Positions 25,146-33,177 of a stretch of 54,622 bases of DNA are shown here, one piece after another. The stretch is taken from the IMG/VR virus record IMGVR_UViG_3300017741_000005, positions 1 through 54,622 of that record. One strand, 5' to 3'. Source of the DNA: a virus. Under the pieces are notes generated by a model that worked only from the letters and a program-made list of their open reading frames with translations, searched no databases and was not told the DNA's origin. A program made the position numbers and the translations under genes. Every line of letters starts with the position of its first letter. Positions within the stretch are counted from its first letter, which is position 1.

Positions 25146-25308
25146 GAATAGATTAAGTTTTCACGGCAAAACCGTGGAACAAGCAGAGTGGGTTCTGAGT
25201 CATTTTGGAACTGACGAAATGAGAGAGTATTACAAAGACAACAAAGGTTTCAACGATTGGTTGGAAGATTGTCGTCAAGTAGTTGTTGCGAGGAGACTAG
25301 ACTATTGA
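25144..25308 (+). CDS. Small hypothetical protein before gp47
   Basis: 54 residues, charged and helical (MNRLSFHGKTVEQAEWVLSHFGTDEMREYY), not recognised. The last codons overlap the gp47 start (TTGA). If transcribed from the overlapping promoter the ATG would be lost, so it must be translated from read-through mRNA or start elsewhere. Confidence 0.55.
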   Translation: MNRLSFHGKTVEQAEWVLSHFGTDEMREYYKDNKGFNDWLEDCRQVVVARRLDY

Positions 25309-26363
25309 AATTAGCAATACTAAACGATACCCATTGCGGTATTCGTAATTCTTCTGACATCTTCATGGATTATCAAGAACAGTTCTATAGTGAAGTGTTC
25401 TTTCCATATCTGTTAGAGAATGATATCAAACATGTTCTGCACTTGGGTGATTACTACGACAATCGTAAGACAATCAACTTCAAGGCACTTCAACACAATC
25501 GTAAAATCTTTCTAGAGCCTTTGCGTCAACATGGTATGACAATGGATATCATTATCGGTAACCATGACATGTATTATAAGAATACGACTGAACTGAATGC
25601 ACTGAAAGAGTTGCAGGGTCACTATATGAATGAGGTCAATCTTATTTTGAAACCAAAGGTAGTTGACTATGATGGTTTGAAGATGGGTCTCGTTCCGTGG
25701 ATTTGTCAAGACAATGAACAGGAATGTCTGGATTTCATTCAGAATTGTAAAGTCGATTTCATTGGCGCACATCTAGAACTCACAGGCTTTGATATGCACA
25801 AGGGTATGCCGTGTTATGATGGCATGGACGCAAAACTCTTTGACCGATTTGAGATGGTATTGACAGGACACTTCCACGCAAAGTCAACTCAAAATAATAT
25901 CTACTATCTGGGTAGTCAGATGGAGTTCTTCTGGAATGATTGTAATGATAAAAAGTATTTCCATGTTCTTGACACAGACACTCGTGAGTTGACATCAGTT
26001 CACAATCCTATTACAATCTACGAGAAGATTTATTACGACCACGAGAAGATGAATAAGTTTACAGACCTGAGATATCTGGACAACAAGTTCGTCAAGGTCA
26101 TTGTAGTGAACAAGGGTGACCCCTTTGAGTTTGAAAGGTTCATTGACCGAGTGCAGGCTCAGAAGATACACGAATTGAAAATACAAGAGGACTTTGCGGA
26201 GTTTATTGGAGAAAATGTCGAAGATGAAAAGATTTCACTTGACGATACTGAAACAATAGTGTATAATTATATTGATGCTGTCCAAACCGACTTGGACAAA
26301 GGAAGGATTAAGAAGGAGATTTCTGACCTCATGAAAGAGGCTCAGACTATGGAAATTGTATGA
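25305..26363 (+). CDS. 47: Recombination nuclease subunit gp47 (SbcD/Mre11-like)
   Basis: 352 residues (T4 339). Metallophosphoesterase motifs: NDTHCG (D8, H10), HLGDYYDNR (D49), IIGNHDMY (N86-H87) and TGHFHAK. With gp46 it resects DNA ends and supports recombination-dependent replication. The start is TTG at 25305 overlapping the preceding stop, because MKLAILNDTH matches the family N-terminus; the longer upstream frame is not conserved-looking. The stop overlaps the gp46 start. Confidence 0.92.
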   Translation: MKLAILNDTHCGIRNSSDIFMDYQEQFYSEVFFPYLLENDIKHVLHLGDYYDNRKTINFKALQHNRKIFLEPLRQHGMTMDIIIGNHDMYYKNTTELNALKELQGHYMNEVNLILKPKVVDYDGLKMGLVPWICQDNEQECLDFIQNCKVDFIGAHLELTGFDMHKGMPCYDGMDAKLFDRFEMVLTGHFHAKSTQNNIYYLGSQMEFFWNDCNDKKYFHVLDTDTRELTSVHNPITIYEKIYYDHEKMNKFTDLRYLDNKFVKVIVVNKGDPFEFERFIDRVQAQKIHELKIQEDFAEFIGENVEDEKISLDDTETIVYNYIDAVQTDLDKGRIKKEISDLMKEAQTMEIV

Positions 26364-28087
26364 TTTATTTTGAGAAACTTAGATTTAAAAATTTTCTATC
26401 GACAGGAAATAACTTTACAGAAATAGATTTTGAAACAACGGCAACCACACTCGTGGTTGGTCAGAATGGTGCAGGTAAATCTACTATGTTGGATGCTTTG
26501 TCATTCGGTCTGTTCGGTAAACCTCATCGTAAGATTTCGAAACCACAACTCGTCAACTCTATCAATGGTAAAGGGACGTTAGTTGAAGTGGAGTTTCGAA
26601 TAGGTTCACAGAAGTATAAAGTTGTCCGTGGTATCAAACCGAACAAGTTTGAGATATGGGTAAATGGTAATCTGTTGAACCAAAGTTCTCATGCAAGAGA
26701 ATACCAGTCTATGCTTGAGAACAATATCGTCAAGTTGAACCACAAGTCCTTTCATCAGATTGTGGTTCTTGGGTCTTCATCCTTCGTGCCCTTCATGCAA
26801 CTCTCCTCTCAAGCAAGGCGTGATGTGATTGAAGACCTACTTGACATTAATATGTTTAGTAAGATGAATGGTATTCTCAAAGAAAAGGTTTCGATTCTCA
26901 AAGACCAGATGAGTGAGAACATACACGAGTTGGCTATGGTCGAACAGAAAGTTGCATCACAGAAGAAGTATCTTCGTGACCTGAGTTCGATTACAGCTCA
27001 ACAGAAGAAAGAGAAACTTGACACCATCAAATCTTTACAAGAGGACATTCGTGTTCTGAATGAAAAGAATAATGAACTTACAAAAGATATCACAGAGAAG
27101 TCTCCAGATGTCAATGAGAATATGACTAAGATATCAGAACAAATTACGTCTCTTGACAAATACATGATGCAGTTTTCAACACAACAAAAAGATGTGGTCA
27201 AACAGGCAAAGTTCTTTGAGGATAATGATATCTGTCCGACCTGTTCACAAGACATCGATGAGACAACGAAGAACTATCATCTTGATAAATGTAAGACCAA
27301 AGCAGGGACTATCAAGAATGCACTCGACATGGGTGACCTACAGAGAAAAGAGTTTTCGGAAAAACAAGAATCCATTCAAGTTCAACTTGATTGCATAAGA
27401 GAGTGGCAGTCGTCAGTCAATGCAAACAATCAAGAGATTTCTACAATCAATAGAAGTATCGATAGACTCAATAGTGAACTTGATACTATTGACAATGAGA
27501 CAGGTGATTTGAGTGAGGCTAATGACGAACTTGAAAATCTTAGAGTTGAGAAAGAGCAACTTCAAAAGAAGAAGTATGAACTCTCTGAGCAGAACTCATA
27601 CTATCGTATCAGTTCAGAGTTGTTGAAAGACACTGGTATCAAGACAAAGATTATCAAACAGTATCTACCAGTCATCAACAAACTTACTAACGAGTATCTA
27701 CAAATTCTTGACTTCTTTGTTCACTTCAATCTGGACGAAGCCTTTGAAGAGACTATTCGGTCACGACATCGTGACGCATTCTCCTACGACTCATTTAGTG
27801 AAGGGGAGAAACAACGTATCGACTTATCACTACTCTTTACTTGGAGACAGATTGCCAAGATGAAGAATAGTGTTGCAACCAATCTTCTCATTCTGGACGA
27901 AACATTTGACTCGTCTTTGGATGGACAGGGCATCGAGAATCTGATGCACATCATTCACTCTCTTGCCGAGGATACAAATGTTTTTGTCATCTCTCACAAA
28001 TCTGAGTTGGAAGAAGATTCACAATTCAAGAGACGTATTGAATTTATCAAAGATAAAAACTTCAGTAAAATCAAAATAGCTGCTTGA
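26360..28087 (+). CDS. 46: Recombination nuclease subunit gp46 (SbcC/Rad50-like)
   Basis: 575 residues (T4 560). Walker A GQNGAGKS at 34-41, long coiled coils on both sides of a zinc hook CPTC near 292, ABC signature FSEGEKQRIDLS and Walker B NLLILDETFD. An SMC-like ATPase that bridges DNA ends and controls gp47. The promoter for gp45 begins at its last codons. Confidence 0.93.
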   Translation: MIYFEKLRFKNFLSTGNNFTEIDFETTATTLVVGQNGAGKSTMLDALSFGLFGKPHRKISKPQLVNSINGKGTLVEVEFRIGSQKYKVVRGIKPNKFEIWVNGNLLNQSSHAREYQSMLENNIVKLNHKSFHQIVVLGSSSFVPFMQLSSQARRDVIEDLLDINMFSKMNGILKEKVSILKDQMSENIHELAMVEQKVASQKKYLRDLSSITAQQKKEKLDTIKSLQEDIRVLNEKNNELTKDITEKSPDVNENMTKISEQITSLDKYMMQFSTQQKDVVKQAKFFEDNDICPTCSQDIDETTKNYHLDKCKTKAGTIKNALDMGDLQRKEFSEKQESIQVQLDCIREWQSSVNANNQEISTINRSIDRLNSELDTIDNETGDLSEANDELENLRVEKEQLQKKKYELSEQNSYYRISSELLKDTGIKTKIIKQYLPVINKLTNEYLQILDFFVHFNLDEAFEETIRSRHRDAFSYDSFSEGEKQRIDLSLLFTWRQIAKMKNSVATNLLILDETFDSSLDGQGIENLMHIIHSLAEDTNVFVISHKSELEEDSQFKRRIEFIKDKNFSKIKIAA

Positions 28088-28112
28088 CAAATCTGTCGAG
28101 TTATGATATACT
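28084..28112 (+). promoter_or_regulatory. Promoter of the gp45 clamp gene with dyad over the -10
   Basis: TTGACA-17-TATACT with extended TGA. A perfect 6-bp-arm inverted repeat, TCGAGT (28096-28101) and ACTCGA (28110-28115), brackets the -10 box. The leader is about 25 bases and has TGGAG before the ATG. Confidence 0.78.
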
Positions 28113-28143
28113 CGATGTAATTTTAACGATTGGAGAATATATT

Positions 28144-28818
28144 ATGGAATTATCCGACACTACAATTAATATTTTAAAAAACTATGCTACCATTAATCCA
28201 AACATTGTAATTGGAGAAGGTAACACTATTAAGACAATTTCGGTTGCCCGAAACGTCATGTCAAAGACAGAGGTCGTTGAGACATTTGACTCAACGATTG
28301 GTATCTACGATTTGAATGAGTTTCTGGGTGCGGTGTCTCTTGTCAAAGAACCACGTTTCGAAGTGACAAAAGATTACATCAACATTTCTGATTCTAGACG
28401 TTCAGTAAAATACTTTCTGTCTGACCCTGAGATGTTGACATCGCCTGGCAAAGATGTTAATATGCCTGACACCGAAGTTAAGTTTAGTCTAGATACTGAT
28501 ACACTCAGTGATTTGAAAAAGGCCGCATCTAACTTTGGTTATGAGAATATCTCTATCAAACCATCGACAGGTTCGGTATCACTTTCTGTAACCGACACAG
28601 ATAACGCAACTTCTAATGTGTTCTCAATTGATGTTGAAGGAACATATCCAGAGGGAGCAGACTTCAACTTTATTTTGAATGTAAATAATCTGAAGGTTGT
28701 AAATGAAGATTATGATGTTGAGATTTCATCTAAACTAATCTCACACTTTACAAGTAAGCAGTCTCCGACTGAATACTTTATTGCACTTGAAAAGTCATCT
28801 ACATATAATGGAGCATAA
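28144..28818 (+). CDS. 45: Sliding clamp gp45
   Basis: 224 residues (T4 228). It starts MELSDTTINILKNYATINPNIVIGEGNTIKTIS, the familiar clamp N-terminus. The trimeric ring tethers gp43 polymerase and also activates gp55-dependent late transcription. I use the ATG at 28144 (TGGAG upstream, downstream of the promoter) rather than the longer frame beginning within gp46. The next gene begins one base after the stop. Confidence 0.92.
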   Translation: MELSDTTINILKNYATINPNIVIGEGNTIKTISVARNVMSKTEVVETFDSTIGIYDLNEFLGAVSLVKEPRFEVTKDYINISDSRRSVKYFLSDPEMLTSPGKDVNMPDTEVKFSLDTDTLSDLKKAASNFGYENISIKPSTGSVSLSVTDTDNATSNVFSIDVEGTYPEGADFNFILNVNNLKVVNEDYDVEISSKLISHFTSKQSPTEYFIALEKSSTYNGA

Positions 28819-28819
28819 A

Positions 28820-29029
28820 ATGGCAAAAGCAGAAACAAAAGACCACACTACTATCTACGAATTGGGCAATAGAGTATCTCGTTCTACTGTGGCAGTAATT
28901 GATACCGTTGTTCAACGAGGCGGTTTCAAAGGTGAAGAACTCTCAACAATCGGTCAACTAAGAGACCAAGCAGTTCAGATTATTCAAATCTGTGAGGAGT
29001 ATCAATCCGCACAGGGAGTTGAAGAATAA
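28820..29029 (+). CDS. Small hypothetical protein between gp45 and gp44
   Basis: 69 residues: MAKAETKDHTTIYELGNRVSRSTVAVIDTVVQRG and GQLRDQAVQIIQICEEYQSAQ; mostly helical, not recognised. GGAG precedes the ATG. Its place inside the clamp and clamp-loader cluster suggests a replication-linked accessory role, by position only. Two tandem hairpins follow the stop. Confidence 0.65.
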   Translation: MAKAETKDHTTIYELGNRVSRSTVAVIDTVVQRGGFKGEELSTIGQLRDQAVQIIQICEEYQSAQGVEE

Positions 29030-29054
29030 GTCAGGCGTTCTCCTTTCCGCCGAC
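29030..29054 (+). other. Hairpin 1 with CUCCUUUC loop
   Basis: The stem GTC-(A bulge)-GGCG with CGCC-GAC at 29030-29037 and 29048-29054 directly follows the gene stop. Its loop contains TCTCCTTTC, identical to the loop of the terminator 5 bp downstream. Confidence 0.55.
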
Positions 29055-29058
29055 TTGG

Positions 29059-29095
29059 TGAGGTGAGCGTCTCCTTTCCGCTCACCTCATTTTTT
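29059..29095 (+). terminator. Intrinsic terminator before gp44 (hairpin 2, same loop)
   Basis: A perfect 11-bp stem (29059-29069 with 29079-29089), loop TCTCCTTTC, then six T. It separates gp45 from the gp44 promoter. Confidence 0.88.
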
Positions 29096-29096
29096 A

Positions 29097-29125
29097 TTGA
29101 CATATCACGGCTGATGTGATATACT
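29097..29125 (+). promoter_or_regulatory. Promoter of gp44 with a perfect dyad in the spacer
   Basis: TTGACA-17-TATACT with extended TGA. The inverted repeat ATATCAC (29102-29108) and GTGATAT (29116-29122), with a 7-base centre, fills the spacer and enters the -10. Confidence 0.78.
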
Positions 29126-29147
29126 TGTTTTTTATTATGGAGAGAGT

Positions 29148-30086
29148 ATGAGTAATGAATTTCTATGGGTCGAGAAGTATCGTCCCAAAACTATCGCAGA
29201 TACTATTCTGCCAAAAGAACTCAAGCAAACGTTTCAGAATATTGTTGACTCTGGTGAGATACCCAACATGTTATTCACTGGCACGGCTGGTCTTGGTAAG
29301 ACTACAGTTGCTCGTGCAATCTGTAATGAACTAGACCTTGACTACATTGTCATCAATGGTTCGGAAGAGGGTAACATCGACACCCTGCGTGGTAAGATTA
29401 AACAGTTTGCTTCTTCGGTATCTCTATCAGGTGGATACAAAGTTGTTATTCTTGACGAGGCAGACTATCTCAATCCTCAATCCACACAACCTGCATTGCG
29501 TGGTTTCATCGAAGAGTTCTCGCAGAACTGTCGATTCATTCTGACATGTAACTTCAAGAACAAGGTCATAGAACCTCTTCACAGTCGTTGTGGAGTGTAT
29601 GAGTTTAATACCACCAAGAAAGATATGATTGACCTCTGTGGGTCATTTATGACACGTCTGATGGACATTCTGAACAAAGAAAACGTCACTTATAATAAAG
29701 AAGTGATTGCAAATCTTATTACTAAACATGCTCCTGATTGGAGACGTATTCTGAATGAATCACAAAGAGGTTCAATCGGTGGAAGCATAAACACTGATGT
29801 TATCATTAGTGACAATAGTCAGTATTCTGACCTTTACAAACATCTCAAGGATAAAGACTTCAAGAAGATGCGTAAGTGGGTTGTAAACAATGTTGATGTT
29901 GAACCGGCTGCAATCTTTCGTGGTGTCTTTGATACAATGGAAGGTCATGTCAAACCTGAAAGTATTCCGCAGTTGATTCTCATCCTTGCGGATTATCAAT
30001 ACAAGAATGCATTCGTTGCTGACCATGAACTAAATATGGTTGCATGTCTAACAGAATGCATGGCAAACGTGGAGTATATAAAATGA
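29148..30086 (+). CDS. 44: Clamp loader large subunit gp44
   Basis: 312 residues (T4 319), AAA+ family. It starts WVEKYRPKTIADTILP; Walker A GTAGLGKT at 45-52, Walker B VVILDEAD ending at 106, sensor region RFILTCNFKNKVIEPLHSRC with the SRC arginine finger. With gp62 it opens and loads the gp45 clamp. GGAGAG precedes the ATG. The stop overlaps a 24-codon membrane microprotein gene. Confidence 0.94.
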   Translation: MSNEFLWVEKYRPKTIADTILPKELKQTFQNIVDSGEIPNMLFTGTAGLGKTTVARAICNELDLDYIVINGSEEGNIDTLRGKIKQFASSVSLSGGYKVVILDEADYLNPQSTQPALRGFIEEFSQNCRFILTCNFKNKVIEPLHSRCGVYEFNTTKKDMIDLCGSFMTRLMDILNKENVTYNKEVIANLITKHAPDWRRILNESQRGSIGGSINTDVIISDNSQYSDLYKHLKDKDFKKMRKWVVNNVDVEPAAIFRGVFDTMEGHVKPESIPQLILILADYQYKNAFVADHELNMVACLTECMANVEYIK

Positions 30087-30157
30087 AAGAAAGTATGAAA
30101 CAAGGATTGATATTCGTCATAATCTTTTTAGTTATTGGACTGATTGCATTTAGATGA
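30083..30157 (+). CDS. 24-residue membrane microprotein
   Basis: MKESMKQG followed by a hydrophobic span LIFVIIFLVIGLIAF. Its ATG overlaps the gp44 stop (ATGA) and its stop overlaps the next ATG (ATGA), so it is placed exactly like a coupled gene. Function unknown. Confidence 0.5.
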   Translation: MKESMKQGLIFVIIFLVIGLIAFR

Positions 30158-30357
30158 TTGAATATCGCACATGGGAAAAAGTAGTAGCACGAGCATTAGA
30201 CTACTATATTGGTCGGACAGATGAGGATGAACCGAAAGTTCCTATCCTTACAATGAAACAAGCACGAAAGGGACTATACCTTCGTATGTTATTACAGTTC
30301 GTCAATTGGATTACCTGTTTCTTTATTATTGCAGGTGTGATTAAACATTGGGGTTGA
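30154..30357 (+). CDS. Small membrane protein
   Basis: 67 residues with a charged N-terminal half (MIEYRTWEKVVARALDYYIGRTDEDEPK) and a C-terminal membrane span (FVNWITCFFIIAGVI). Not recognised. It lies in a run of membrane-associated genes after gp44 and just before the PsiE-like protein. Confidence 0.68.
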   Translation: MIEYRTWEKVVARALDYYIGRTDEDEPKVPILTMKQARKGLYLRMLLQFVNWITCFFIIAGVIKHWG

Positions 30358-30382
30358 CAAATATGGATGATTATGATATAAA
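30354..30382 (+). promoter_or_regulatory. Internal promoter TTGACA-17-TATAAA
   Basis: A good match with extended TGA, but the -10 lies inside the first codons of the PsiE-like gene. It would therefore supply the genes after it (dCMP deaminase, gp62, regA) rather than psiE. Confidence 0.6.
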
Positions 30383-30791
30383 GCCAAATGGACGAGTAAA
30401 TCGTGGACTTCACTGGACAACTAAAGTATCAGAGAAGTTCTTACTCGCAATTATCGGTGGTCTCACTATGATTGCGGCTGGCGAACAAATATGGATGATG
30501 TATGAGAAGTGGACAGTTCAACTTGGAGATTTATTTCTTCTATTCATTTATGCAGAGGTTGTAGGTATGGTCGGAGCATTCTATGCAAGTCATCGTATTC
30601 CTGTAACCATTCCAATCATCATTGCGATTACTGCACTCTGTCGTCTGGTTGTCCTGCATAGTAAGGACATGGCCGCAATGCAGTTGTTGGCAGAGACAGG
30701 TGCTATTGCAGTTCTTGCCGCAGCTGCATATCTGATGTCTCTCAAGGATAAACTATCATTAGAAAAAGAAAGACTTCGAGATGATAAATAA
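30363..30791 (+). CDS. PsiE-like membrane protein
   Basis: 142 residues with four membrane segments (starting near LAIIGGLTMIAAGE, FLLFIYAEVVGMVGAFY, IPIIIAITALCRLVVL and AIAVLAAAAYLM). The stretch EVVGMVGAFYASHRIPVTIPIIIAITALCRLVV matches the phosphate-starvation-inducible PsiE family pattern (membrane helix, HRIPV, then IAITALxR). PsiE function is unknown, and in bacteria it is induced by low phosphate. The ATG at 30363 is preferred to a TTG at 30348. No PhoB box was identified. It would act in the host inner membrane. Confidence 0.7.
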   Translation: MDDYDIKPNGRVNRGLHWTTKVSEKFLLAIIGGLTMIAAGEQIWMMYEKWTVQLGDLFLLFIYAEVVGMVGAFYASHRIPVTIPIIIAITALCRLVVLHSKDMAAMQLLAETGAIAVLAAAAYLMSLKDKLSLEKERLRDDK

Positions 30792-31203
30792 GTGGGACTA
30801 TGCACACATGCAGGCCGCAGAGGTGTATGCAGAATTATCAACCGCAACACGACTTAAAGTCGGAGCAGTCATTGTAAAAGACAATCGTATCATATCGATT
30901 GGATACAATGGTATGCCTTCGAGTTGGACAAATGTGTGTGAGTATCAAGACTCCTTTGATGGTAAGTGGATTACCAAACCAGAAGTTCTACATGCAGAGA
31001 CAAATGCAATCGCAAAGGTTGCACGTTCAAATGAAAGTGCAGAGGGTGCTACATTATACACTACAGTCTCACCTTGCCTTGATTGTGCAAAACTGATATA
31101 TCAATCTGGTATCACACGTTTGGTCTGGAGAAACCAATACAAAACTGATGCAGGAAATGTTTTTCTCGTAACCGCTGGTATTGAGGTAGATTACTTACCA
31201 TGA
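30781..31203 (+). CDS. cd: dCMP deaminase
   Basis: 140 residues, zinc-dependent cytidine/deoxycytidylate deaminase fold: HAE motif at 71-73 (H71, E73) and PCLDC at 98-102 (C99, C102). It converts dCMP to dUMP, supplying substrate for ThyX (41777-42433). It overlaps the PsiE-like gene by 11 bp at the start and gp62 at the stop (ATGA). Confidence 0.9.
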   Translation: MINKWDYAHMQAAEVYAELSTATRLKVGAVIVKDNRIISIGYNGMPSSWTNVCEYQDSFDGKWITKPEVLHAETNAIAKVARSNESAEGATLYTTVSPCLDCAKLIYQSGITRLVWRNQYKTDAGNVFLVTAGIEVDYLP

Positions 31204-31568
31204 ACCCATTTGATTATGTGACCTCTATCAACTATTCTAAGAAAGATGTGATGGAAGATGAAAAGACCTACAACTCTTTTATGGTCAATCGCAGTCTTTC
31301 TTACTTCTCTGATACAGTTGTTCTCGCAAATGAGATGAATCGATATCATCACCTAGACAATCGTCTACAATACCAATTTCTTATAAATATTGTTAGGAAA
31401 CGCAAAAGGTTTTCTAAATGGTTAAAACCAGAAATACAGAATGACGTTGATGTGGTGAAAGAATACTATGGTTACAGTAATGAAAAGGCTTCCCAAGTCC
31501 TTCCTCTTTTATCACCCCAACAAATAGAAATAATAAGAAATAAGGTGAATAAAGGTGGAAGAAAATAA
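31200..31568 (+). CDS. 62: Clamp loader small subunit gp62
   Basis: 122 residues, shorter than T4 gp62 (187). NPFDYVTSINYSKKDVMEDEKTYNSFMVNRSLSYFSDTVVLANEMNRY and KRKRFSKW are characteristic of the family. It completes the clamp loader with gp44, here separated from it by five genes, four of them small membrane or nucleotide genes. It is followed directly by regA as in T4. Confidence 0.9.
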   Translation: MNPFDYVTSINYSKKDVMEDEKTYNSFMVNRSLSYFSDTVVLANEMNRYHHLDNRLQYQFLINIVRKRKRFSKWLKPEIQNDVDVVKEYYGYSNEKASQVLPLLSPQQIEIIRNKVNKGGRK

Positions 31569-31593
31569 TTTAGTATCATGGAGTCCTGCAAGT

Positions 31594-31965
31594 ATGTTAG
31601 AGATTACTCTAGCAGAACCAGATGACTTTCTCAAAGTCCGTGAGACTCTGACACGAATCGGTGTCGCATCACGAAAAGATAAAAAACTCTATCAGTCATG
31701 TCATATTCTTCATAAACAGGGACGATACTTTATCGTTCACTTCAAGGAACTATTTTTGCTTGACGAGAAGAAATCAAATCTAGAAGTTTCTGATATAGAG
31801 AGACGTAATACAATTGCAACTCTTTTGTCTGATTGGGGTCTCGTTGAGATTCAAAACAAAGATGTGATTGAGGGTTGCGCCCCTTTACGGACAATAAAGA
31901 TTATTGGTTACAAAGAAAAAGACCAGTGGGAACTATGTCCGAAATACAATATCGGGAACAAATAA
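31594..31965 (+). CDS. regA: Translational repressor RegA
   Basis: 123 residues (T4 122). MLEITLAEPDDFLKVRETLTRIGVASRKDKKLYQSCHILHKQGRYFIVHFKELF is an evident RegA; it ends in PKYNIGNK. It binds initiation regions of early mRNAs and represses their translation. The ATG at 31594 matches the family N-terminus and has GGAG about 10 bases upstream; a GTG at 31555 would add 13 residues and overlap gp62. Confidence 0.92.
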   Translation: MLEITLAEPDDFLKVRETLTRIGVASRKDKKLYQSCHILHKQGRYFIVHFKELFLLDEKKSNLEVSDIERRNTIATLLSDWGLVEIQNKDVIEGCAPLRTIKIIGYKEKDQWELCPKYNIGNK

Positions 31966-32504
31966 AGAAAACTTTTATATCTCATCTTTCAGATATTCGA
32001 AACAAACATAGTTGGAAAACTCATTTTGATATCAAGTTTTCTTGGGATGATATAATTCGTTTATTAGATACTCATCCAGAAAAACTTTTAAAATGGAAAG
32101 AGGATAAACAGAAAGTTGAGATAGAGAGGTTTCATCTACGACCATCTGCACCTCCGATTGCACATGATGTGGTTTCGGTGTTGAATGATATCTTTGTTCC
32201 CAAAGCACCTCTACCTGAATTGTATCGACCACACATTAGTAATATAGTGTTCGTTGGCTTTGGTGTTGGTTCAGGTTCATATCCCAATCATAAGGATAGT
32301 ATGGATGTCTTTCTTATTCAAATGCTTGGAAGTGTTAATATCACAATAGACGAAAAAGACTTCTTTCATATGAAGCAAGGTGATGCGGTGTGGATACCAA
32401 GAGGGACATATCATCAAATTCATACAATGGGTTCAAGGGTAACATTCTCGTTTGGTGTTGAGACAGGTCGCAGTCCTGAGTGTGACCCTGCTACCTACGT
32501 CTAG
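31935..32504 (+). CDS. Cupin / HxD-type oxygenase-like protein
   Basis: 189 residues. C-terminal double-stranded beta-helix: HKDSMDVFLIQMLGSVNITI gives an HxD pair, and MKQGDAVWIPRGTYHQIH gives the distal His, the iron site of cupin-fold oxygenases of the JmjC/ROXA type. The N-terminus is helical (ISHLSDIRNKHSWKTHFD). It may hydroxylate a protein or nucleotide; the substrate is unknown. The ATG at 31935 overlaps the regA 3' end. Confidence 0.68.
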   Translation: MSEIQYREQIKKTFISHLSDIRNKHSWKTHFDIKFSWDDIIRLLDTHPEKLLKWKEDKQKVEIERFHLRPSAPPIAHDVVSVLNDIFVPKAPLPELYRPHISNIVFVGFGVGSGSYPNHKDSMDVFLIQMLGSVNITIDEKDFFHMKQGDAVWIPRGTYHQIHTMGSRVTFSFGVETGRSPECDPATYV

Positions 32505-32643
32505 ATTGTTTCTTTTCTAACTTCTTTCGCTTTGCGATAGTTTGAGGCATCGGGCCTGAGTTGAGTTCCTCAGTATGATTACGAGCGTTCTCTATCATCG
32601 CTGCTAATTTGATTGCTGTTTCGGGTGTTTGAACTTTTTTCAT
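32491..32643 (-). CDS. Small basic protein on the opposite strand (tentative)
   Basis: 50 residues: MKKVQTPETAIKLAAMIENARNHTEELNSGPM followed by a very basic tail ending KKLEKKQSRRR. The composition is protein-like and the tail suggests nucleic-acid binding. It converges with the cupin gene, overlapping by 14 bp. The ribosome site (AGAG) is weak and no clear promoter is seen. Confidence 0.42.
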   Translation of the reverse strand: MKKVQTPETAIKLAAMIENARNHTEELNSGPMPQTIAKRKKLEKKQSRRR

Positions 32644-32652
32644 GGTTTGCTC

Positions 32653-32705
32653 TTGTAATTAGAATACATACTTCTTATATATACTTATGAGGATGCCGAT
32701 ATCGG
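32653..32705 (+). promoter_or_regulatory. Possible Hsp20 promoter with palindrome in the leader
   Basis: TTGTAA (32653-32658), 17 bp, TATATA (32676-32681). The 10-bp palindrome CCGATATCGG (32696-32705) would lie about +9 to +18 of the mRNA. The match to -35 is weak. Confidence 0.4.
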
Positions 32706-32744
32706 GTTCTCGATTTGTCTTGCTAATTTATAGGAGATAACGAC

Positions 32745-33161
32745 ATGACAAAATACGAAGTAGGAAAAACGCATTTTCCAAAATCAGCGTTCATTGGTTT
32801 CGACCATTTGTTCAACGAACTTGAGTATGCAACAAAACACGCTCACGACCATTATCCACCTCACAACATTATCAAAGAGAGTGATGATGAGTTTACGATT
32901 GAAGTTGCGGTTGCAGGATTTACCCAAGACCATTTGAATATTGAACAGAAAGAACGTTCTCTCACCATTACAGGTGAGTATGAAAGTAAAGGCCGAGAAG
33001 TTATTCATCGTGGTATATCCACACGAAATTTCAAACGTCAATTCCGTTTGTCTGAGTATGTCGAAGTAACTGGAGCGTCTCTGAAGGATGGTATTCTCGC
33101 AGTAAATCTGAAGTTAGAAATCCCAAAAGAGAAGCAGCCTCGTAATATAACAATCAGTTAA
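32745..33161 (+). CDS. hsp20: Small heat shock protein Hsp20
   Basis: 138 residues. The alpha-crystallin domain runs from about 46 to 136: EFTIEVAVAGFTQDHLNIEQKERSLTITGEYESKG, FKRQFRLSEYVEVTGASLKDGILAVNL, and a C-terminal IxI-like NITIS. An ATP-independent holdase, common in marine T4-like phages; it probably protects the host proteome or aids folding of virion proteins. AGGAG at good spacing precedes the ATG. Confidence 0.92.
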   Translation: MTKYEVGKTHFPKSAFIGFDHLFNELEYATKHAHDHYPPHNIIKESDDEFTIEVAVAGFTQDHLNIEQKERSLTITGEYESKGREVIHRGISTRNFKRQFRLSEYVEVTGASLKDGILAVNLKLEIPKEKQPRNITIS

Positions 33162-33177
33162 TCACGAGGAAAAAGAA

